Assembly (NCBI RefSeq): GCF_018069565.1
Contig: NZ_JAGPNL010000001.1
Location: 558,001-622,000 of the forward strand
Length of the DNA stretch: 64,000 nt
Source: Streptomyces tagetis
Lineage (GTDB): Bacteria > Actinomycetota > Actinomycetes > Streptomycetales > Streptomycetaceae
Direction: 5' to 3'
Shown: positions 44,318 through 55,506 of the stretch, piece after piece
How the letters are laid out: each line of letters begins with the position of its first letter
Position numbering within the stretch: position 1 is the stretch's first letter
Notes under the pieces: model-generated
Told to the model about the DNA's origin: nothing
Databases searched by the model: none
The model's input: only the letters and a program-made list of their open reading frames with translations
Translations under genes and position numbers: made by a program

Positions 44318-45061
44318 TCAGGGGCGGGTGGCGTGCACGACGTAGGTGAGCAGTTCCTCCGGCATCAAAGGGGCGGGCTCGACGACGGGAGGCAGCCCGT
44401 GGTCCCTCAGGAGGGAGGCGATGCCGTCGAGCCGTCCCTCCATGTCCTGGACCTCCAGGACCACTTGGTCGATCTTCCGCCAGTCGTCCGGGTCGAGCCC
44501 GAGGAGCACGTCGAGTTCCGCCCCCTCGACGTCCACCTTCAAGAGGTCGACGTGGTCCCGGTCGTCAAGGAAACGGGAGAGCCGCTCCACCGGGACGCGT
44601 ACCTCGGTGCCTTCGTGCATCATCGTGGTGAAGGCGTGACCGAGGGTGGGAGTCAGGACCTTTTTCTGTAGCTCTTTCTCGCCGGGATGGCGGGTGGAAT
44701 TGGCGGGGATGACCGGATAGTAGGTGAAGGGGACGTCCGATTCGGCTGCCGAGCCCAGGGCGCAGTTCTCCACGGTGACACCCTCCAGGCCGTGCAGTTC
44801 CAGGTTCATCCGCAGCGCGCCCAGCGATTCCGGCATCGGCTCGAAGGCCAGGATCTCGGCGTCCGGATTCCTCTGCTTCACATAGAGGGAGAACAGCCCG
44901 ACATTCGCCCCCGCGTCGATGACGAAGGGGCGGGCGGGAAGGGTGACCCGGGCGTAGCACCCGTGCTCGAACATCTCTTCGTACTGAAAACGCGCTTCGG
45001 CCGGACTCTGGGTGTAGAAGCGGAACCCGTCGTCGAAACTCACCAGCTCGTATGGCGGCAT
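44318..45061 (-). CDS. FkbM family methyltransferase (copy 1)
   Basis: A 247-residue SAM-dependent methyltransferase, first gene of the biosynthetic operon. Motif I FVIDAGANVGLFSLYV and VDLLKVDVEGAELDVLLGL are intact. I chose the ATG at 45061, which follows GGGAGG at good distance and aligns with the start of copy 2 (PYELVSF against DYELVSF). Forty-four bases separate it from copy 2. Confidence 0.92.
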   Translation of the reverse strand: MPPYELVSFDDGFRFYTQSPAEARFQYEEMFEHGCYARVTLPARPFVIDAGANVGLFSLYVKQRNPDAEILAFEPMPESLGALRMNLELHGLEGVTVENCALGSAAESDVPFTYYPVIPANSTRHPGEKELQKKVLTPTLGHAFTTMMHEGTEVRVPVERLSRFLDDRDHVDLLKVDVEGAELDVLLGLDPDDWRKIDQVVLEVQDMEGRLDGIASLLRDHGLPPVVEPAPLMPEELLTYVVHATRP

Positions 45062-45417
45062 GCCGGAGACCTCCCAGGGGTGGCGGATGCCGGCCGTGGT
45101 GACCCGCCCGCCGCCGGGCCTTCCCGCGCGCGCCGGCACGAGCGGGGCGGTGACCCGGCCCGCGCGGGGTGAGACGCCACGGCCCGGTCCGAACGAGGGA
45201 AGCATCGCAACGGGAGTTTGACGTTAAATGGATGAACGCTTGACGACCGGGGGTGTTCCGTCCCCGGTCGCCCGCTTCGTCCCCGGCCGTCCGCCGGAAT
45301 CCGGGCCGGACGTGCCCATCGGTACGGCAGTACGGCAGTTACGGCAGTACGGCAGTACGGCAGTACGTCAATACGTCAGTACGGCAACGCGTCGGCCCGT
45401 CGGTACGCCGGGGCCGG
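45062..45417. other. Upstream region of the lipopeptide-like cluster
   Basis: A 356-base interval that carries the promoter of the minus-strand cluster. A less GC-rich stretch around 45210-45245 contains two TTGACG copies (45218 and 45239) 21 bases apart, possible activator sites. The 8-bp tandem array lies nearer to aldO. No regulator gene or small gene is present. Confidence 0.5.
45322..45386. repeat. Eight tandem copies of an 8-bp unit (GTACGGCA)
   Basis: Eight copies of GTACGGCA with few substitutions and one inserted base, just beyond the aldO stop codon. The 8-bp period cannot keep a reading frame. Confidence 0.92.
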
Positions 45418-49864
<4,447 letters not shown>

Positions 49865-50361
49865 CCGGCCGTCTGCCGCGGGCCAGTCTGCCGCTCTGCC
49901 TCCGGGCCGGTCCGCCGCTCTGCCCTCGGTCTGGTCCGCCGTTCCGCCTTCGGTCCGGTCCGCCGTTCCGCCTCCGGGCCGGTCCGCCGTTCCGCCCTCG
50001 GTCCGGTCCGCCGTTCCGCCTCCGGGCTGGTCCGCCGTTCCGCCTCCGGGCCGGTCCGTCGCTCTGCCCTCGGTCCGGTCCGCCGTTCCGCCTCCGGGCT
50101 GGTCCGCCGTTCCGCCTCCGGGCCGGTCCGCCGCTCTGCCCTCGGTCCGGTTCTCCGCTCCGCCTCCGGGCCGGTTCCCCGCTCTGCCCTCGGGCCGGTC
50201 CGCAGCCCGTCGCGGGCCGGTCCACCGCTTGCCGCAGCCGATCCGCCGCGCCCGGAAAACCCGTTGAGTGCCGCGGCCCCCCGTGGCTACGGTGGCGGCA
50301 CGTCACACGGCGGCCCGCCGGCCGCCGTGTCCCACCGTGTGCGCAGAGGAGGTGCCGACCG
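49865..50361. other. Gene-free, repeat-rich interval
   Basis: About 500 bases after the CBM2 fusion gene. Most is the 24-bp tandem array. The rest is plain GC-rich sequence leading to the small frame at 50362. Confidence 0.6.
49887..50198. repeat. Thirteen tandem 24-bp repeats
   Basis: Thirteen complete units of 24 bp, consensus starting TCCGCCGTTCCGCCTCCGGG and ending CCGG, plus a 22-bp partial copy to 50220. Copies alternate between CCTCCGGG and CCCTCGGT forms. There are no spacers. All frames stay open because 24 is a multiple of three, but no start signal precedes any of them. Confidence 0.95.
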
Positions 50362-50436
50362 ATGGCCGTCGTCACGACGGGCGCTGTCGCCCGTACCCCG
50401 GAATCCGTCAACTCCACCTCCGTGGCCACCGGCTGA
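50362..50436 (+). CDS. Possible 24-residue leader peptide upstream of rsgA
   Basis: A 24-codon frame (MAVVTTGAVARTPESVNSTS..., ending VATG) begins ten bases after a near-perfect Shine-Dalgarno AGAGGAGGT at 50345-50353. That ribosome-binding site is stronger than the one in front of rsgA, which starts with TTG 75 bases further on. It may be a regulatory leader or a small protein; no family is recognised. Confidence 0.4.
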   Translation: MAVVTTGAVARTPESVNSTSVATG

Positions 50437-50511
50437 CACCCACACACCTTTCTCGCCGCCGTACCGCCGGGTACGCGCGGGCGCCGGGGCCACCCTCGTG
50501 AAGGGTCACCC

Positions 50512-51615
50512 TTGACCAGCTCTTCCGCACACTCCGCTCCGTCCGCCGCGCTCGCCCCGTACGGCTGGGACGAGGACTGGGCCGACGCGTTCGCCCCGTA
50601 CGCCGCCCGGGGACTGATCCCCGGCCGCGTCACCCGGGTCGACCGCGGCCGGTGCGACGTGATCACCGCCGACGGCACGGTGCACGCCGACACCGCCTTC
50701 GTCACCCCGCACGACCCGCTGCGCGTCGTCTGCACCGGCGACTGGGCCGCCGTCGACCCCGACGGCACCCCCCGTTACGTCCGGGCCTGCCTGCCGCGCC
50801 GTACCGCCTTCGTCCGCTCCACCTCCTCCAAGCGGTCGGACGGCCAGATCCTCGCCGCCAACGCCGACCACGCGGTGATCGCCGTCTCGCTCGCCGCCGA
50901 CCTCGACCTCGCCCGCGTCGAACGCTTCCTGGCACTCGCCTGGGAGTCCGGCGCACAGCCCGTGGTCGTCCTCACCAAGGCCGACCTGGTCACCGACCCC
51001 GTCACCCTGGCGCACCTCGTGCGGGACGTGGAGACCAGCGCGCCCGGCGTGCCGGTGCTGCCCGTCAGCGCCGAACACGGGCAGGGCACCGACGCCCTGG
51101 CCGCGGTCGTCGCCGGCGGCAGCGCCGTCCTGCTCGGCCGGTCGGGCGCCGGCAAGTCCACCCTCGCCAACGCGCTGCTCGGCACGGAGACCCAGACCGT
51201 CCGGCACGTCCGCGACGTCGACGGCAAGGGACGGCACACCACCACCACCCGGAACCTGCTGCCCCTGCCCGGCGGGGGAGTCCTCATCGACACCCCCGGA
51301 CTGCGCGGCGTCGGCCTCTGGGACGCGGGCGCCGGCGTCGGGCAGGTCTTCGCCGAGATCGAGGAGCTGGCCCGCCGCTGCCGGTTCCACGACTGCGCGC
51401 ACACCGGCGAACCCGGCTGCGCGGTGCTCGCCGCCGTCGACGCCGGGCACCTGCCGCCGCGGCGGCTGGACAGCTACCGCAAGCTGGTCTGGGAGAACCG
51501 GCGCATCGTCGCCAAGACCGACGCCCGCCTGCGGGCCGAGATCCGCAAGGAGGGCAGGCGCCGGGGCGCCGAGGGCCGCGCCGCGATGGCCGCGAAGAGG
51601 GGGCGCCTGAGGTGA
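50512..51615 (+). CDS. rsgA: Ribosome small-subunit-dependent GTPase RsgA
   Basis: A 367-residue circularly permuted GTPase that acts in late 30S subunit maturation. It has an OB-fold N-terminal part, G4 LTKAD before G1 GRSGAGKST (about 207-216), G3 DTPG, and a C-terminal zinc knuckle CRFHDCAHTGEPGC. It starts with TTG at 50512, behind AAGGG; a preceding GTG in the same area opens only a five-codon frame. Family length is normal. Confidence 0.95.
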   Translation: MTSSSAHSAPSAALAPYGWDEDWADAFAPYAARGLIPGRVTRVDRGRCDVITADGTVHADTAFVTPHDPLRVVCTGDWAAVDPDGTPRYVRACLPRRTAFVRSTSSKRSDGQILAANADHAVIAVSLAADLDLARVERFLALAWESGAQPVVVLTKADLVTDPVTLAHLVRDVETSAPGVPVLPVSAEHGQGTDALAAVVAGGSAVLLGRSGAGKSTLANALLGTETQTVRHVRDVDGKGRHTTTTRNLLPLPGGGVLIDTPGLRGVGLWDAGAGVGQVFAEIEELARRCRFHDCAHTGEPGCAVLAAVDAGHLPPRRLDSYRKLVWENRRIVAKTDARLRAEIRKEGRRRGAEGRAAMAAKRGRLR

Positions 51616-51744
51616 CCGGCGAGGCGGGCCGCCTCCGGCCGGGACGGCGGTCCGCACGCCCCGGACGGCTCCGCCTCCGGTGACCCGCGACGCGATGTCC
51701 GAATCCCGCCAGCCGTGACCCCCGGGCGGGCGGAGACTGGAGGG

Positions 51745-53163
51745 GTGACGCAGTACGAGGACACCAGGTACGAGGCCGTACGCAGCCGGGACGCCCGCTT
51801 CGACGGGGAGTTCTTCTTCGCCGTGCGGACCACCGGCATCTACTGCCGGCCGAGCTGCCCGGCGGTCACCCCGAAACGGGACAACGTACGGTTCTACCGC
51901 ACCGCCGCCGCCGCGCAGGGCTCGGGATTCCGGGCCTGCCGGCGGTGCCGGCCGGACGCCGTGCCCGGCTCCGCCGAATGGGACGCCCGCGCCGACACCG
52001 TCGGCCGGGCCATGCGGCTCATCGCGGACGGCGTCGTCGACCGCGAGGGCGTCCCCGGCCTCGCCGCCCGCCTCGGCTACAGCGCCCGCCAGGTGCAGCG
52101 CCAGCTCACCGCCGAGGTCGGCGCGGGACCCGTCGCCCTCGCCCGCGCCCAGCGGGCCCACACCGCGCGCATCCTGCTCCAGACCACCGCGCTGCCGGTC
52201 ACCGAGATCGCCTTCGCCTCCGGCTTCGCCAGCGTCCGCCAGTTCAACGACACCGTCCGCGCCGTCTACGCGACCACCCCGAGCGGGCTGCGCGCCACCG
52301 CCCCGGCCCGCGACCGCGCCTGGCGCCGGGCGGGCGCCCCCGCCGCCGGTATCCCGCTGCGCCTCGCCCACCGGGGCCCCTACCAGGCAGGACCCGTCTT
52401 CGACCTGCTCCGGAGCGAGGCCGTCCCCGGCATCGAGGAGGTCACCGGCCCACCCGGCCGGCGCACCTACCGGCGCACCCTGCGCCTGCCCCACGGCACC
52501 GGCACCGCCGCCGTCGACGAACGCCCCCGCGCCGGCGCCCCCCGGACCGGCGGCTGGCTCGACGCCCGCCTCCACCTCACCGACCTGCGCGACCTGACCA
52601 CCTCCGTCCGGCGGCTGCGGCGCCTGTTCGACCTGGACGCCGACCCCTACGCCGTCGACGAGCGGCTCGGCGCCGACCCCCGGCTCGCCCCGCTGGTCGC
52701 CGCCCGCCCCGGACTGCGCTCGCCCGGCACCGCCGACCCCGAGGAACTCGCCGTCCGCGCCCTCACCGGCCGGGCCGGCGCCGAACGCCTGGTCCGCCGG
52801 TACGGCAAACGGCTGGACGCCCCCGACGGCACCCTCACCCACCTCTTCCCCGAACCGGCCGCCCTCGCCGCCGGGGAGGACGGCACCCTCGGCGCGCTCG
52901 CCGCCGCCCTCGCCGACGGCACCGTCCGCCTCGACCCCGGGGCCGACCGGGAGGAGAGCGCGCGGGCCCTGCTCGCGCTGCCGGGGCTCGACGCCGCCGC
53001 CACCGCCGTCATCCGCACCCGCGCCCTCGGCGACCCGGACGTCGCCCCGCCCGGCGAGGACGCCCCCGACACCTGGCGCCCCTGGCGTTCCTACGCCGTC
53101 CGCCACCTGCGTACCGACCGGGACCGGCGGGACGCGCCCCCGGGACCGGACGCCGCACCATGA
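51745..53163 (+). CDS. Ada-type regulator fused to AlkA-like glycosylase
   Basis: A 472-residue fusion. Residues 1-75 are the zinc-bound methylphosphotriester acceptor with Cys34, Cys38, Cys65 and Cys68; 85-190 an AraC-type DNA-binding domain (SARQVQRQL, ITEIAFASGFASVRQFN-like); 200-472 an AlkA-like part. The first two domains should sense methylated DNA and switch on repair. In the AlkA part the hairpin motif normally LPGIGPWTA reads LPGLDAAATA and the catalytic-Asp region reads APPGEDAP, so glycosylase activity is doubtful. The ogt gene overlaps its stop codon (ATGA). Confidence 0.92.
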   Translation: MTQYEDTRYEAVRSRDARFDGEFFFAVRTTGIYCRPSCPAVTPKRDNVRFYRTAAAAQGSGFRACRRCRPDAVPGSAEWDARADTVGRAMRLIADGVVDREGVPGLAARLGYSARQVQRQLTAEVGAGPVALARAQRAHTARILLQTTALPVTEIAFASGFASVRQFNDTVRAVYATTPSGLRATAPARDRAWRRAGAPAAGIPLRLAHRGPYQAGPVFDLLRSEAVPGIEEVTGPPGRRTYRRTLRLPHGTGTAAVDERPRAGAPRTGGWLDARLHLTDLRDLTTSVRRLRRLFDLDADPYAVDERLGADPRLAPLVAARPGLRSPGTADPEELAVRALTGRAGAERLVRRYGKRLDAPDGTLTHLFPEPAALAAGEDGTLGALAAALADGTVRLDPGADREESARALLALPGLDAAATAVIRTRALGDPDVAPPGEDAPDTWRPWRSYAVRHLRTDRDRRDAPPGPDAAP

Positions 53164-53750
53164 ACCCGACCCATCCGACCGGAGCCGACGACACCATGAC
53201 CCCCACCTTCCCTACCCTCCCCACCACGTCCCTTCCCGCGCCCCGCCCGGCGTACTGGACCGAGACCGACAGCCCCGTCGGCCGGCTCCTGCTCACCGCC
53301 GACCCCGACGGCGCCCTGACCGCGCTCGCCGTACCCGGCGGGAAGACCGTCCCCGACCTCACCGGCGCCCGCCGGGACGCCGGGCCCTTCCGCGAGGCCG
53401 AGGCACAGCTCGCCGCCTACTTCGCGGGCGACCTGAAGCGGTTCCGGCTGCCGCTGCGCAGCTTCGGCACCGACTTCCGCCGACGCGTCTGGGCCGCCCT
53501 CGACGCGGTCCCGTACGGCACGACCACCACCTACGGCGAGATCGCGGCCCGCGCCGGCGCCTCCCGCGCCGCGGTACGCGCCGTCGGCGGGGCCATCGGC
53601 GCCAACCCGCTGCTCATCCTGCGCCCCTGCCACCGGGTGATCGGCGCCGACGGCTCCCTGACCGGCTACGCGGGCGGCCTCGACCGCAAGACCCGCCTCC
53701 TGGCGCTGGAGGCTAGCCCGCCAGCACCGCCCCCAGCCACGCGCCCGTGA
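53160..53750 (+). CDS. ogt: Methylated-DNA-[protein]-cysteine S-methyltransferase
   Basis: A 196-residue O6-alkylguanine transferase. The acceptor Cys157 is in LRPCHRVIG, and the DNA-binding helix is TYGEIAARAGASRAAVRAVGGA. It removes O6-methyl groups from guanine once per molecule. It is translationally coupled to the Ada/AlkA gene, so induced by methylation damage with it. An internal ATG at 53196 is an alternative start. Its 3' end overlaps the convergent DUF456 gene by 38 bases. Confidence 0.95.
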   Translation: MNPTHPTGADDTMTPTFPTLPTTSLPAPRPAYWTETDSPVGRLLLTADPDGALTALAVPGGKTVPDLTGARRDAGPFREAEAQLAAYFAGDLKRFRLPLRSFGTDFRRRVWAALDAVPYGTTTTYGEIAARAGASRAAVRAVGGAIGANPLLILRPCHRVIGADGSLTGYAGGLDRKTRLLALEASPPAPPPATRP

Positions 53751-54195
53751 CCAGCAGACACGCGAACAGCTCGGTCAGCAGTCTCAGGCCGCCCGAGCGC
53801 ATCGCCGTCCGCAGCGCCGCCATCGCCTCCCCGTGCCCGCCCAGCCGCAGCCGCTCCGCGAGGTAGACCCCGCCCAGGAAACCCGGTACGGCCCCGAGGA
53901 CCGGTACCACCACGAAACCGGCCACCGCCCCGACACCGGCGTACACCGTGACCCGGGGCGTCAGGCGCCGGCCGCGGGGCCGCCGGGGAGGCAGCGTCCA
54001 GCGCACCGCCTGCGCCAGCAGCAGCACCGCCGTCGCACCCATCAGCACCGTCCACGACAGCGTCCGCGGGTCCTTCAGCGCCCACCACAGGACCCCGGCC
54101 CACACCAGCCACGCCCCCGGCACGCCGGGCAGCAGCACGCCGCACAGCCCGAGCAGGATGACCAGGCCGGACAGCAGGAGGTCCCACGCTCCCAT
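53713..54195 (-). CDS. DUF456 family membrane protein
   Basis: A 160-residue membrane protein with Gly-rich hydrophobic helices (LLSGLVILLGLCGVLLPGVPGAWLVWAGVLWWAL, and GVGAVAGFVVVPVLGAVPGFLGGVYLAERL), the two repeats that mark DUF456. The function is unknown. Its 3' end lies inside the end of ogt on the other strand. Confidence 0.88.
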   Translation of the reverse strand: MGAWDLLLSGLVILLGLCGVLLPGVPGAWLVWAGVLWWALKDPRTLSWTVLMGATAVLLLAQAVRWTLPPRRPRGRRLTPRVTVYAGVGAVAGFVVVPVLGAVPGFLGGVYLAERLRLGGHGEAMAALRTAMRSGGLRLLTELFACLLVTGAWLGAVLAG

Positions 54196-54264
54196 CAGTC
54201 CAGGGTGCCCGAGTCCGGCCCGCCCCGCAGAACTCGCCGGTGCCCGGCCGGAGGGGCCCGCGGG

Positions 54265-55248
54265 TCAGCGGCCCCGGGCCACCCAGCCCCGCTCGTACGC
54301 GTGCCAGCCGAGCTGGAGCCGGGTCGTCACCCCGGTCAGCTCCATCAGCCGCTTCACCCGCCGCTGCACCGTCCGCAGCCCGAGGTCGAGCTGTTTGGCC
54401 ACGCTCGCGTCCGTCAGCCCGGCCAGCAGCAGCGACAGGATCTCCAGGTCCGTGCCGTCCGGGCCCTCCGGCCGCTGCTCCCGTACGCCCGAGGCGCCCA
54501 GGCGCAGCGGCAGCGCGTCCCGCCACACCACCTCGAAGAGGCCCGACAGCAGCTCCAGCAGCCCGTCGGCGTGCACGACCAGCGCCGCCGGCTCCGCCGA
54601 GTGCGTGGTGAGCGGCACCAGCGCCAGCGAACGGTCGGCCATCACCAGCTTGGTCGGCACCCGGTCCGCCACCCGTACCTGCTCCTCGCGGTCGAGCGCC
54701 GCCGTCAGCTCCGCGATGCCCGCCGGCTGGTCCAGCACCGCCCGCTCCACCACCACCCGGTAGCGCACCCCGCGCCCCACGGCCTGCTCCTCGGCGTGGT
54801 TCTCCACCCCGGTCACGGCCACCGGATCGCCCGTGACCAGCGCGCACACCTCCTCGCTCGCACCCAACTGGAGCTGGAGGAAACGCCGGGCCACCGCCGC
54901 CGTGCCGACCACCACTTCCACCAGGTCGTGCACCGCGGGCTCCGCCGCCACCGCCCGGTACTCCTCCGCCAGCAGCGCCGCCGCCAGCTCCGCCTTCTCC
55001 AGCTCGTGCCGCTGCTGGGTGAGGAGCGCGCCCAGCGCCACGCCCGGGGGAGCGGCCACCCAGCGGCCCGGCCGGGCCGGGGACTGCGCGGCGAGCCCGC
55101 TCTGCTCCAGCCCGCGCAGCGCCCGCTCGGTGTCCCGCTCGCCGAGCGCCAGCCGCCGCGCCAGATCGGACACGTCCGCCGCACCCACGGACACCAGCGC
55201 CCGGTACGCCGACTCGTGCGCGTCCTCCAGCCCCAGCACTCCCAGCAT
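54265..55248 (-). CDS. Two-HTH transcriptional regulator (TrmB-like N-terminus, LuxR-like C-terminus)
   Basis: A 327-residue regulator. The N-terminal winged helix (HESAYRALVSVGAADVSDLARRLALGERDTERAL, residues 10-45) resembles TrmB-type domains; the C-terminal (LEILSLLLAGLTDASVAKQLDLGLRTVQRRVKRLMELTGV, about 270-312) is a LuxR-like HTH. The middle may bind an effector. GGAGGG lies nine bases before the ATG at 55248. It is divergent from the PP2C-like gene (258-base gap). Confidence 0.87.
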   Translation of the reverse strand: MLGVLGLEDAHESAYRALVSVGAADVSDLARRLALGERDTERALRGLEQSGLAAQSPARPGRWVAAPPGVALGALLTQQRHELEKAELAAALLAEEYRAVAAEPAVHDLVEVVVGTAAVARRFLQLQLGASEEVCALVTGDPVAVTGVENHAEEQAVGRGVRYRVVVERAVLDQPAGIAELTAALDREEQVRVADRVPTKLVMADRSLALVPLTTHSAEPAALVVHADGLLELLSGLFEVVWRDALPLRLGASGVREQRPEGPDGTDLEILSLLLAGLTDASVAKQLDLGLRTVQRRVKRLMELTGVTTRLQLGWHAYERGWVARGR

Positions 55249-55506
55249 CCGGCGACGTCCCTCCGACAAGCCCCATGGTCCGTACGGGCGTGCCGGCCTC
55301 CGTGGCGGAAAACGGCCACGGCGCAAACCCGCCCGTGGACATCATCGCCGTACCGGTGGTCACTCTGCCAAGGTGGCGGGGCCGGGCGGTCCTCCCGTGG
55401 GGGGTGGGGCCGCTCGGCCCCCCGCGTGCGGCCGGCGGGTGGGGAAGTCCGGCGGGATTTCCCGATGCCGGTTTTCCGGGCGCCCCGGCGGTGGACAATC
55501 AGGGAC

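Noticed and set aside
49887..50198. Possible CRISPR array
   Set aside because: The 24-bp units follow each other without spacers, have no cas genes nearby, and vary within the unit; it is a plain tandem repeat.
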